Shown one piece after another: positions 15,975-22,001 of a DNA stretch of 27,227 nt. The notes under the pieces are model-generated. The model was not told the origin of the DNA and did not search any database. It was given only the letters and a program-made list of their open reading frames with translations. This DNA is from a virus: positions 1-27,227 of IMG/VR virus record IMGVR_UViG_3300009104_000102; one strand, given 5' to 3'. A program made the translations under genes and the position numbers. The stretch's first letter is position 1, and each line of letters starts with the position of its first letter.

Positions 15975-15990
15975 TGCAAGATTCATGCCG
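15975..15990 (-). promoter_or_regulatory. Sigma54-like -24/-12 element, P2 leftward
   Basis: On the minus strand CGGCATGAATCTTGCA keeps the GG-N10-GC frame and the TTGCA -12 block. It stands back to back with P2 rightward, five bases apart. Confidence 0.45.
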
Positions 15991-15995
15991 TAGAA

Positions 15996-16011
15996 TGGCA
16001 TGATTATTGCA
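15996..16011 (+). promoter_or_regulatory. Sigma54-like -24/-12 element, P2 rightward
   Basis: TGGCATGATTATTGCA matches the sigma54 consensus at all fixed positions. With P2 leftward it forms an inverted repeat whose 15-base arms match at 13 positions. Confidence 0.5.
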
Positions 16012-16053
16012 TACAATAAAAAGGCGAACATATAACGAACAAATGCTTCTAAT

Positions 16054-16068
16054 TGATAATGATTATCA
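16054..16068 (+). promoter_or_regulatory. Near-canonical Fur box 5
   Basis: TGATAATGATTATCA is exactly the 7-1-7 Fur consensus (TGATAAT-N-ATTATCA). It lies about 45 bases downstream of P2 rightward. Confidence 0.65.
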
Positions 16069-16090
16069 GAATAGGGGTGTGCTGTAAGTT

Positions 16091-16104
16091 ATTGTAAACA
16101 AAGG
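16091..16104 (+). repeat. Direct repeat ATTGTAAACAAAGG, copy 1
   Basis: The same 14 bases recur exactly at 16347-16360, where they form the ribosome-site end of a leader. Copy 1 has no start codon after it. It could be an operator or a remnant of a duplication. Confidence 0.45.
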
Positions 16105-16205
16105 CCTCCCATTTGTACGTTCTCAACTGCATTAAGGCCTATGTATTGACAAAATAATCAGGCCTTATTTGCCTTGTGAGAGCCTTACAGGGGATAGAGA
16201 TAAAA

Positions 16206-16221
16206 CGGCACGATTATTGCA
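16206..16221 (+). promoter_or_regulatory. Sigma54-like -24/-12 element, P3 rightward
   Basis: CGGCACGATTATTGCA differs from the consensus only at the first base. It shares GGCAYGATTATTGCAT with P2 rightward, 210 bases away, so the two look like copies of one another. Confidence 0.45.
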
Positions 16222-16226
16222 TCCCA

Positions 16227-16242
16227 TGCAAGAACTATACCA
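16227..16242 (-). promoter_or_regulatory. Degenerate sigma54-like element, P3 leftward
   Basis: On the minus strand TGGTATAGTTCTTGCA keeps TGG and TTGCA at the right spacing but has lost CA of the -24 block. It faces P3 rightward, giving the palindrome TTGCATCCCATGCAA between them. Confidence 0.3.
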
Positions 16243-16346
16243 TTTAAAATCATAGGTTTATACGCCTAAATAGGCCTAGTCCAAACAGGCACAAAACAAG
16301 GCCAAAACCTGTTAAAAAAACGATAAAAACCAAGCACCCCTAAACC

Positions 16347-16360
16347 ATTGTAAACAAAGG
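16347..16360 (+). repeat. Direct repeat ATTGTAAACAAAGG, copy 2
   Basis: This is an exact copy of 16091-16104. Here its AAAGG end extends into AGGAG and serves as ribosome site for the seven-codon leader at 16365. Confidence 0.45.
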
Positions 16361-16364
16361 AGTT

Positions 16365-16388
16365 ATGATGACAGTAGTCGAAGCGTGA
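16365..16388 (+). CDS. Possible leader peptide of seven residues
   Basis: AAAGGAG is followed by ATG ATG and a seven-residue frame (MMTVVEA) ending in TGA. That stop overlaps a GTG at 16385 that opens a longer frame continuous with the next gene. Whether it is translated is unknown. It could be a leader that couples translation, or a decayed gene start. Confidence 0.25.
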   Translation: MMTVVEA

Positions 16389-16447
16389 TAGTTAGCGGAA
16401 AAAATGATAGTTCTAAGTCGTTGTATCTAAAGGCCTTGAAAATAAAG

Positions 16448-16476
16448 TTGCAATACGTCAAGCAGTATGAGATAAT
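16448..16476 (+). promoter_or_regulatory. Sigma70-like early promoter
   Basis: TTGCAA (16448-16453) and GATAAT (16471-16476) are 17 bases apart. The start site would be near 16483, 40 bases before the first well-supported early gene. Confidence 0.45.
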
Positions 16477-16522
16477 ATTTACAGGATCAAAAAGTATTGA
16501 CTTCAAACTGGAGGCAAAAAAA

Positions 16523-16678
16523 ATGGCAGACAAGCCAAACACAGCACCAAAGGAAGTAATACAGATTACAGAGGTTGAACCCCTAGAGAGTACAGAATTA
16601 AGTTCTCACGAATGGGGTAAGTTCCAAGGGGTTATAAAAGAAGAGGAAGAGTTCCTCGCACCCCATCTCTACTATTGA
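16523..16678 (+). CDS. Small acidic early protein
   Basis: This 51-residue acidic protein (many Glu, no Cys) ends in an aromatic pair. The ATG at 16523 follows GGAGG at a normal distance. The frame is open upstream to a GTG at 16385, which would give 97 residues, but the strong ribosome site and nearby promoter favour the short form. It is the first gene of the rightward early unit and its stop nearly touches the next ribosome site. I do not recognise a family. Small acidic early proteins often inhibit host enzymes; here that is only a possibility. Confidence 0.5.
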   Translation: MADKPNTAPKEVIQITEVEPLESTELSSHEWGKFQGVIKEEEEFLAPHLYY

Positions 16679-16689
16679 GAGGTAACATT

Positions 16690-17181
16690 ATGAAAGAAGT
16701 ACAGGACGTGGATCAATTAACAGAGTTTAGTATTGAACAGAAAAAAGCTAATATCCGTAAATGCGTAGATGATGGTGTACTCGATCCTCTGGTTGCGGAC
16801 GGTATCTTAAAAGATTTAGACAGGGCTATGAGTCGAGCAGGTTCTACCATGACTGACTTGGGAGATGGTTTGTACCTGTCAACTCCAGTCTGTAGAAATG
16901 AAGATGAAAAAGAGAAAAATATCCGACAGGGTAAACAGTGGATCAAAACCTATGTTCAAGGGGTTAAAGGGGGTTATGTTCTCTTGAAGTACACAGATGC
17001 CGAAGGGAATAAATACTCTTGTTACCCTCCCCTCGCTATGGTGTTGGGTATCCTAGACAAAGAGGACGAGATCAGGCAGACTCTCGCAGACAAGGCTGAA
17101 AAAGGCCATCTATTTAAAACGCTCTCAACGACCAGAGTAGAGCAATTACAACCAACTCCAAAGGAGACTATACTCGGCTAA
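16690..17181 (+). CDS. Hypothetical early protein
   Basis: This 163-residue protein starts at the ATG at 16690 after GAGAGG. The N-terminal half is helical and charged (IEQKKANIRKCVDDGVLDPL). A central segment has KGGYVLLKYTDAEGNKYSCY, beta-like. No catalytic motif or known family was recognised. It is the second and last gene of a short transcript closed by the hairpins at 17187-17270. Being in the first unit right of the control region suggests early expression. Confidence 0.6.
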   Translation: MKEVQDVDQLTEFSIEQKKANIRKCVDDGVLDPLVADGILKDLDRAMSRAGSTMTDLGDGLYLSTPVCRNEDEKEKNIRQGKQWIKTYVQGVKGGYVLLKYTDAEGNKYSCYPPLAMVLGILDKEDEIRQTLADKAEKGHLFKTLSTTRVEQLQPTPKETILG

Positions 17182-17186
17182 TAAAT

Positions 17187-17224
17187 CACCCTTTCTGGGG
17201 GACTTGGAAACCCCAGAAGGGGTG
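17187..17224 (+). terminator. Strong hairpin after the early unit
   Basis: CACCCTTTCTGGGG pairs with CCCCAGAAGGGGTG over 14 pairs (one G-U) around a ten-base loop, six bases after the stop. There is no T run, so it may protect the 3' end or assist the terminator that follows. Confidence 0.5.
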
Positions 17225-17231
17225 TTCAGTG

Positions 17232-17270
17232 AAGCCTGTCAGCCTAACGGCTGATGGGCTTTTCTTGTTT
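17232..17270 (+). terminator. Intrinsic terminator of the early unit
   Basis: TCAGCC-TAAC-GGCTGA is a perfect six-pair hairpin extended by AAGCC/GGCTT after a small internal loop, and is followed by TTTTCTTGTTTCTTCT. This is a textbook rho-independent terminator. Confidence 0.75.
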
Positions 17271-17278
17271 CTTCTAAT

Positions 17279-17295
17279 TGAGAATACTATTCTCA
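17279..17295 (+). promoter_or_regulatory. Fur-box-like palindrome with wider spacing
   Basis: TGAGAAT and ATTCTCA are separated by three bases (ACT) rather than one. The half-sites equal those of the operators at 15.7-16.0 kb. It lies between the early terminator and the next operon. Confidence 0.35.
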
Positions 17296-17301
17296 AAATG
17301 C

Positions 17302-17332
17302 ACTATCATAAGGTACTATCATTTACTATCAT
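17302..17332 (+). repeat. Three ACTATCAT repeats
   Basis: ACTATCAT occurs at 17302, 17314 and 17325. The reverse complement heptamer TGATAGT occurs five times between 15861 and 16411. The rest of 17333-17492 holds no gene that I can see. Confidence 0.45.
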
Positions 17333-17451
17333 TCTTTTCCTTAATTCCCTGCCTACTGTTTACCCCCAACGCTAAAATAAGAGCCTAAAAAAACCACTAA
17401 GGGTAAGGTGTGTCTTTTGCTTTTTAAGGTAAAATACAGGCCTTTAAGGGC

Positions 17452-17480
17452 TTGACAGAGCCTATTTTAAACCATGTTAG
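17452..17480 (+). promoter_or_regulatory. Possible sigma70 promoter of the second rightward unit
   Basis: A perfect TTGACA at 17452-17457 is followed 17 bases later by a poor -10 (TGTTAG). The stretch resembles the better promoter at 18396 (TTGACA, TTTTAAAC, TGTTAG in common), which suggests both are real variants. Confidence 0.35.
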
Positions 17481-17492
17481 GAGGTTAAAAAA

Positions 17493-17603
17493 ATGCGAGA
17501 TGATGAGCCTGCAATACTAGCTATTGTACACGTATTACTGATTATCTGTATAAGTGCCATGTTCATATTATTATCAATTAAGCTAGAGAGTATATTCTCA
17601 TAA
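17493..17603 (+). CDS. Small single-span membrane protein
   Basis: This 36-residue protein has one long hydrophobic span (about residues 8-29, with AILAIVHVLLIICISAMFIL) after an acidic N-terminus (MRDDEP). GGAGG lies seven bases before the ATG. Its size and single helix are typical of tiny phage early membrane proteins, some of which block superinfection or host envelope enzymes. No family is recognised. It opens a tight run of small genes. Confidence 0.55.
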   Translation: MRDDEPAILAIVHVLLIICISAMFILLSIKLESIFS

Positions 17604-17620
17604 CAAAAGGGGGTTACAGT

Positions 17621-17773
17621 ATGGGTATACAATTAGAGTGGTTTCCTTATTTCATTACGCTAGCCTTTGGGGTTACTGTACTATCAACATCCTTCCTATT
17701 CTTCTATGGCCTAGCTTGGCTCATCACATGGGTAATAGATAAATTCCCTATTCAGTCATGGAGGAGAAAATAA
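17621..17773 (+). CDS. Small membrane protein
   Basis: This 50-residue protein has a hydrophobic core over about residues 9-40 (FITLAFGVTVLSTSFLFFYG then LAWLITWVI) and a basic C-terminus (QSWRRK), suggesting one long or two short spans with the tail in the cytoplasm. A GGGGG stretch precedes the ATG. Its stop overlaps the start of the zinc-ribbon gene (TAATG), so the two are translationally coupled. The function is unknown. Confidence 0.55.
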   Translation: MGIQLEWFPYFITLAFGVTVLSTSFLFFYGLAWLITWVIDKFPIQSWRRK

Positions 17774-17991
17774 TGTCAAGTAATAGTTATAATGGGTACT
17801 GTTTTAAATGTGGTAATAATATGGATATGTATGAAGAAAACAAACCCTTCCCTTATGTCTCTGGTGAGTGTTTAGAGTGTGGCTTTCTCTACTATACAAC
17901 AGTGGCACAACTTACTTTAGAGGAAGTAAATGAGGCTCGTTCAGAACACGAACTAGAACCGCTTAAACAATTAAAAGTACAAGGAGGATAA
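17773..17991 (+). CDS. Zinc-ribbon protein
   Basis: This 72-residue protein has a four-Cys zinc ribbon: CFKCG at residues 10-14 and CLECG at about 33-37. A short acidic helix (QLTLEEVNEARSEHELE) follows. The start at 17773 is preferred over an in-frame ATG at 17758 because GGAGGAG lies just upstream of it and the codon overlaps the previous stop. Zinc ribbons of this kind are common in phage early regions as small nucleic-acid or protein adaptors. The role is not known. Confidence 0.6.
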   Translation: MSSNSYNGYCFKCGNNMDMYEENKPFPYVSGECLECGFLYYTTVAQLTLEEVNEARSEHELEPLKQLKVQGG

Positions 17992-18363
17992 ATGACAACT
18001 AAAGCACAGTCCTTAGTAGGAGTAGAGGGCATACATAGCAGTAAAAAACTAGAGAACAACACATTTGAGGTGAAGTATAAGAATGGAGTCAGGGCTATAC
18101 GTTTACATTACACTAATATTGTTATCTTTTACCCTGATGGGACTACACATATTAATTCTGGAGGATGGCTGACTCGTACCACTAAAGACAGGATTAATAA
18201 GTACTGCGGATTCATTAAGGTATGGCAAGAGAAAGGTGAATGGTATGTAGCAAACAATACCTTTGAATTCCCTGTACACTTTGCTGATTGGATGATGTTC
18301 AGTAAGACAGGAGAACATATTGGATGTATCATACCACTCAAGTACCCATGTGTCAGACAATAG
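17992..18363 (+). CDS. Conserved phage protein of unknown function
   Basis: This 123-residue protein carries a pattern I recognise from many phages of varied hosts: a gene-specific strand with RAIRLHYTNIVIFYPDGT, then NSGGWLTRTTKDRINKY, and VWQEKGEWYV. No function has been assigned to the family as far as I know. It begins directly after the zinc-ribbon stop, with AAGGAGG before the ATG. The end is marked by two Cys in the last 15 residues. It probably folds as a small beta-rich domain. Confidence 0.6.
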   Translation: MTTKAQSLVGVEGIHSSKKLENNTFEVKYKNGVRAIRLHYTNIVIFYPDGTTHINSGGWLTRTTKDRINKYCGFIKVWQEKGEWYVANNTFEFPVHFADWMMFSKTGEHIGCIIPLKYPCVRQ

Positions 18364-18395
18364 AATACGATGCCGAAAATAAATTCATTTTTCGC

Positions 18396-18424
18396 TTGAC
18401 ATTGGTTTTTAAACGTGTTAGCAT
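18396..18424 (+). promoter_or_regulatory. Sigma70 promoter
   Basis: TTGACA (18396-18401), a 17-base spacer and TAGCAT (18419-18424). The start site would be near 18431, 24 bases before the ATG at 18455. It would drive the run of genes through the recombination module. Confidence 0.55.
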
Positions 18425-18454
18425 GGTTGTACTAAAATTTAGAAAGAAAATTTC

Positions 18455-18886
18455 ATGCACAGATTCGAGATATTACTGTACGAGTGGAAGGCTTGGAAGA
18501 AGAGTGGTTGGATAAAGAAGTTCTTAGGGATGGGTAATCATTGGCCTGATGCAGAGGAGCTTAATGAATTTAACAATTCGGATACAGCGAGGTCGGTACA
18601 AATGTCTGATAAAGATTTAATAGATAAAGCGAGAGGTGTGTACAATTCTAGGTTTAATTCTAATGGTGGCAACACTAAGGGTAACTTATTCCCTGTCAAA
18701 GTTTATGACAAGCATGGTGTACTCATTAAGACTATTAGCGTAGAAGAATTAAAAGAACATAACAACGTGAACTTTAAGAAGCAAGGGAACTGGATGTCTA
18801 AAGTCAAGCATAAGAAGAGAACAGACCCAGTTAAAATAGACGATATTATTAAAGAAATAGAGAAGGAGGAGCGAGGGGATGAATGA
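18455..18886 (+). CDS. Hypothetical basic protein
   Basis: This 143-residue protein is rich in Lys and Asn. It starts with an amphipathic MHRFEILLYEWKAWKKSGW segment and has a C-terminal Lys/Glu helix. The part VKVYDKHGVLIKTISVEELKE resembles short domains in phage proteins that bind nucleic acid, but no firm family is recognised. The ribosome site is weak (AGAAAG). The end overlaps the next start by eight bases. It is the first gene after the promoter at 18396. Confidence 0.5.
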   Translation: MHRFEILLYEWKAWKKSGWIKKFLGMGNHWPDAEELNEFNNSDTARSVQMSDKDLIDKARGVYNSRFNSNGGNTKGNLFPVKVYDKHGVLIKTISVEELKEHNNVNFKKQGNWMSKVKHKKRTDPVKIDDIIKEIEKEERGDE

Positions 18887-19217
18887 TGATTTCTGTAGCC
18901 AACTCACTATTTTAATTAGGACTTGGGCTAAAGAACGATACAAGCGTGACATGAGTAGCATACCCTTCACAACGATTGGTTCAGAAGCAATCAATGAATT
19001 TGTACGTGTAGTAGAAGATTGGTCTTACTTCTTATTCGCTACTGAAGATCGCAAAGCTATGGTATCTGAAATTATACAAGCAAAGATGGATGAGTCCAAT
19101 GAGGCAGTAGATGACGCACGTAAAGAATTTAATAAGATCATAGCTAAGAATCTGAGGCGAGATGAGAAGGGTAAGGTAATTTATTTAAACCAACTGGAGA
19201 AACCGACTAATGATTAG
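18879..19217 (+). CDS. Hypothetical helical protein
   Basis: This 112-residue, mostly helical and charged protein starts within the end of its upstream neighbour, after GGAGGAG. Two Trp residues lie in the first half, and a Lys/Asp/Glu-rich helix covers residues 70-100. I do not recognise a family. The tight overlaps on both sides show that it belongs to the same transcript as the two membrane proteins that follow. Confidence 0.5.
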   Translation: MNDDFCSQLTILIRTWAKERYKRDMSSIPFTTIGSEAINEFVRVVEDWSYFLFATEDRKAMVSEIIQAKMDESNEAVDDARKEFNKIIAKNLRRDEKGKVIYLNQLEKPTND

Positions 19218-19431
19218 AGCAATCATAGCAGTAGTTACCACTATTATAATCTACATAACCTATGTGTACCTGTTAGGGAAACCGTACTATACAGAAGCAC
19301 ATCAATACCTTGATAACCTACACCATAAGGTAGATTCCCTGCTTGGTATCCATGAAGATGAGCATAAAGAACAAGCTGATCAGTCCAAAATATTGTACGG
19401 AATTGACGCATCTTGGGGGCAAAAGGATTAA
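19210..19431 (+). CDS. Membrane-anchored small protein
   Basis: This 73-residue protein has an N-terminal transmembrane helix (residues 3-22, IIAVVTTIIIYITYVYLL region) and a soluble tail with several His and acidic residues (EAHQYLDNLHHK, HEDEHKEQ). The tail could bind a metal, but that is only composition. GGAG stands ten bases upstream, and its start overlaps the previous stop. The arrangement (short N-terminus, one helix, charged tail) is that of a type II membrane protein. Confidence 0.5.
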   Translation: MIRAIIAVVTTIIIYITYVYLLGKPYYTEAHQYLDNLHHKVDSLLGIHEDEHKEQADQSKILYGIDASWGQKD

Positions 19432-19434
19432 TCT

Positions 19435-19665
19435 ATGCTGTTAATAGAGTTGACATTGAGTTGTTGGACTTTATATGCACTTAGAGAATTCGGTAAGGGT
19501 AGGAAAGTGGGTGCTGTAATGGCACTTATAGCTAATGTATGTTGGATAAGTATGTGGTTATACACTAAGCAGTATGGATTTATTCCCATTGATCTTGGAC
19601 TTATGTTTGTCTATTGGGAAAGATTACTAATATTACTTAGAGGAGGTAGTGAGTGGGTAGAGTAA
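19435..19665 (+). CDS. Multi-span membrane protein, faintly PnuC-like
   Basis: This 76-residue protein has two to three hydrophobic spans: residues 1-15, about 26-44 (VGAVMALIANVCWISMWLYT) and about 50-70. The Trp-containing second and third spans recall half of a PnuC-type vitamin transporter or similar small phage membrane proteins. The likeness is weak, and the protein is far shorter than PnuC (about 240 residues). AAGGA precedes the ATG. Its stop overlaps the start of the HTH gene. Confidence 0.45.
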   Translation: MLLIELTLSCWTLYALREFGKGRKVGAVMALIANVCWISMWLYTKQYGFIPIDLGLMFVYWERLLILLRGGSEWVE

Positions 19666-19814
19666 AGGCATCTAAGCCTGTAGGGAATACCGCAGAAATA
19701 GTACGGTTGCTAAGTAACGGACATTCCCAATCAGAAGTAGCAAGAACATTTGAGGTAAGTAGGCAGTATATACATATCGTTCGTAACAGATGGAAAAAAT
19801 TAATCTTACAATGA
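19653..19814 (+). CDS. Small helix-turn-helix protein (GTG start)
   Basis: This 53-residue basic protein reads through a compact HTH: AEIVRLLSNGHSQSEVARTF as helices 1-2 and VSRQYIHIVRNRWKK as the recognition helix, like the Hin/resolvase-tail and sigma-region-4 kind. The GTG at 19653 has AGGAGG six bases upstream, and the gene overlaps the end of the membrane-protein gene by 13 bases. It is the only obvious DNA-binding regulator in the window, so it may act on the repeated palindromes of the control region; that link is inference. Confidence 0.6.
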   Translation: MGRVKASKPVGNTAEIVRLLSNGHSQSEVARTFEVSRQYIHIVRNRWKKLILQ

Positions 19815-19824
19815 GGAGAGAGAC

Positions 19825-20646
19825 ATGGGTTTACTATTACATTGTGGTGCTGTACCAATTCGTGAGCATGAGTTAGAAGCAATACCAGTAACGGATCGTA
19901 ACCATAAGTGGGTAGGTAAGGGTGGTAAGGAGTATGAATTAAACAGATCAGATAGATGGGAAGGTATACAGCATAAGGATTTTGTAGATGCAGTAGGTAT
20001 GGGATGTGAAAAACTAGGTATGCCTGTAGATAAAGAGCGTACTAGATGGGGTATATCTGAATGTGGTTCTGATCTGTTTGGTTATGTACGATTCCATCAA
20101 GACGTACAGGGCAAGCCAACTTCTGTAGCTAAATATTTCTCTGATACGTTAGAGCCTACCATTGGATTAAGGCATAGCAACAGGGGTAGATTCTCTGCTC
20201 AAGGTACAATAGGTGGCTCTGTATTTGTTTGTGATAACCTCGCCATTACTGGAACGGTAGTCTTTAAACGTAAACATACTACCCATAACGTAGCCAATTT
20301 GGTAGATGACATACGTATGGGATTGGTTGACTACATTTTGGGATTACCTGCACTGAATCAAATGGTAAAAGGGTTGCAGGAGGCTGTACTTTCTGATACC
20401 CAAGTATCTAAATTATATCTTGAGGCAGGCAGAAGCAAGCTACTGCCGTGGTCACACTTAGGTCAGGTAGATCAGTATTGGCAAAGACCTACGCATGATG
20501 CGTTTTCAAGAGATGGATACACTGGATGGAGAATGTACAATGCAATCAATACTGTAGCCAAGAAGTACAACCCTGCTAGACAGATGGATATTGTCAAGAA
20601 GGCTGAAGCTATTATTGATAACCACTGTAGTAAAATTACATTCTAA
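19825..20646 (+). CDS. DUF932-like protein
   Basis: This 273-residue protein has the central signature of the DUF932 phage/plasmid family: EPTIGLRHSNRGRFSAQG followed by GSVFVCDNLAITG. Helices rich in Lys and Asp follow, then an aromatic C-terminus with LPWSHLGQVDQYWQ. Members are common near recombination and replication genes of phages and plasmids, but their activity is not settled. A GAGGAGAGAG run precedes the ATG. It is separated from the YqaJ-type gene by 12 bases. Confidence 0.6.
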   Translation: MGLLLHCGAVPIREHELEAIPVTDRNHKWVGKGGKEYELNRSDRWEGIQHKDFVDAVGMGCEKLGMPVDKERTRWGISECGSDLFGYVRFHQDVQGKPTSVAKYFSDTLEPTIGLRHSNRGRFSAQGTIGGSVFVCDNLAITGTVVFKRKHTTHNVANLVDDIRMGLVDYILGLPALNQMVKGLQEAVLSDTQVSKLYLEAGRSKLLPWSHLGQVDQYWQRPTHDAFSRDGYTGWRMYNAINTVAKKYNPARQMDIVKKAEAIIDNHCSKITF

Positions 20647-20658
20647 ATAGGAGGCCTT

Positions 20659-21720
20659 ATGTATTTAAGTGTAGAGGAAAGAAGGGAGGGCATCGGTGGT
20701 TCTGATGTTGGTTCTATTATGGGTGCTAACCCATACTGTAGTCCGATACAAGTATACAAAGAGAAGGTGGGGGATATTCCCCCGCCTAGTATGAACTTTG
20801 CTATGGAGTGGGGGAGTAGATTAGAGAATGTTATAGGTATTAAGTATGCTGAAGATAACAACCTTTTCTTTGACCCTAGTGCAGAGTGTGTAGAGGATTT
20901 TAAAAGTATACAGATTCCACAAAGCGAATTAAACAGGAACGGTATATTGTACAAGCCACATACTGTACGTAGTACCAAGCATGATTGGGCTTATGCCCAT
21001 CCAGATTTCTTAGTAGGCCATAACAATAAAGATAAAGATATTACAGGCATTGAGATTAAAACTGTAGGCGAGGGTATCTACAGAAAGTATTGGGCTGAAG
21101 GTGAGATACCTGCATACCAGTATTACCAAGTGGTTTGGTACTCTATGATTACTGGAATACCTAAGTGGACTGTAGTAGGTTTTGTTCCACACCTGAGAAA
21201 TTCCCAGAATCCTATACTGACCTATGATATAGAGGTGGACTTTGATACACAGAAGAGAGTTTGGAAACAAGTCGAATACTTTTGGGATTGCGTACAGAAC
21301 CAAAGACCCCCAGAACTAGACTCATATACGGATACAGATATTAAACTACTTTACCCAGAAAGCAGTGTAGATTTAATCCAAAGTAATATGTCCGTTCAGG
21401 CTAAGTGTGAGGAATTGGCTACTCTACGCAAAGAGATAAAGCCTCTAGTAGAGAGGGAAGAACTCTGTAAGAACGCTATTAAAGCCTATATGGGCAAATG
21501 CGGTAGGCTATTATCTGATAATGGCGAAGAGATTGCTACGTTTAAATCAGGTAAGGCAAGGGTTACTGTAAATCATCAAGGTATTATAGAAGATTTTAAG
21601 AAGGTTCTTCTGAGAGAAGGATATATGAGTTTGCTTAATAAACTAGGTGCTGTAGAGAATGACCACACTAAAGCAGTTGCCACATCACGCAGGTTCTTAC
21701 TCAAATACAAGGGGGATTAG
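20659..21720 (+). CDS. YqaJ-type viral exonuclease
   Basis: This 353-residue PD-(D/E)XK nuclease is related to lambda Exo and Bacillus YqaJ. Motifs in order: GIGGSDVGSIMG (residues 11-22), EWGSRLENV with Glu56, YAHPDFLV with Asp116, GIEIKTVG with Glu132 and Lys134, and PAYQYYQVVWY with the conserved Gln. It would resect 5' ends of double-stranded DNA to give the 3' strand for the annealing protein encoded two genes on. The C-terminal 120 residues form a charged extension. AGGAGG precedes the ATG. Confidence 0.85.
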   Translation: MYLSVEERREGIGGSDVGSIMGANPYCSPIQVYKEKVGDIPPPSMNFAMEWGSRLENVIGIKYAEDNNLFFDPSAECVEDFKSIQIPQSELNRNGILYKPHTVRSTKHDWAYAHPDFLVGHNNKDKDITGIEIKTVGEGIYRKYWAEGEIPAYQYYQVVWYSMITGIPKWTVVGFVPHLRNSQNPILTYDIEVDFDTQKRVWKQVEYFWDCVQNQRPPELDSYTDTDIKLLYPESSVDLIQSNMSVQAKCEELATLRKEIKPLVEREELCKNAIKAYMGKCGRLLSDNGEEIATFKSGKARVTVNHQGIIEDFKKVLLREGYMSLLNKLGAVENDHTKAVATSRRFLLKYKGD

Positions 21721-21721
21721 T

Positions 21722-22000
21722 ATGCACAGTAATAACGGTAATGGTAATGGGGGTGGTAATTTCAATATAGATAATTTCTTAGGTAAAAGATTAGATGATG
21801 AACCTGAGAACACTACTGTAATGGTGGATGTTGTTGCTAGGTTTAAAAACTACAGTAAGTTTCATAGGGATATTACAGAGACATCTATATCAAATATCGG
21901 TGGAATGATATTACATATACATCCTAAGTACATAGATGTAGAGCAAGATTCTAAGACTTACAAGTTTAGAATTACTATTAACTTGGATAAGGAGGAGTGA
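21722..22000 (+). CDS. Small protein between exonuclease and annealing protein
   Basis: This 92-residue protein starts with an Asn/Gly-rich stretch (residues 2-16) followed by a beta-rich domain with VMVDVVARFKNY and ILHIHPKYIDV. The ATG at 21722 is one base after the exonuclease stop, with GGGGG nearby; an earlier in-frame ATG at 21659 lies inside the exonuclease gene. It ends two bases before the annealing-protein ATG. Its position suggests a partner of the recombinase pair, but it has no recognised family. Confidence 0.5.
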   Translation: MHSNNGNGNGGGNFNIDNFLGKRLDDEPENTTVMVDVVARFKNYSKFHRDITETSISNIGGMILHIHPKYIDVEQDSKTYKFRITINLDKEE

Positions 22001-22001
22001 T

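Larger units (their letters stand above)
15509..16522. other. Divergent control region without genes
   Basis: About one kilobase separates the leftward virion/lysis unit from the rightward early genes. No credible gene longer than a seven-codon leader is present. It holds a minus-strand sigma70 promoter, a weak plus-strand terminator-like hairpin, five Fur-box-like operators, six sigma54-like -24/-12 elements in three inverted pairs, a repeated 14-mer and several TGATAGT heptamers, all listed separately. Many AGGCCT-type motifs occur between 16100 and 16300. The density of palindromes marks it as the main switch region of this part of the genome. Confidence 0.75.

Noticed and set aside
15779-15979. 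66-codon minus-strand frame with a repeated HSQ/NENHSQ-like pattern
   Set aside because: The apparent protein repeats are translations of the Fur-like and sigma54-like DNA repeats. There is no ribosome site, and the region reads as regulatory.
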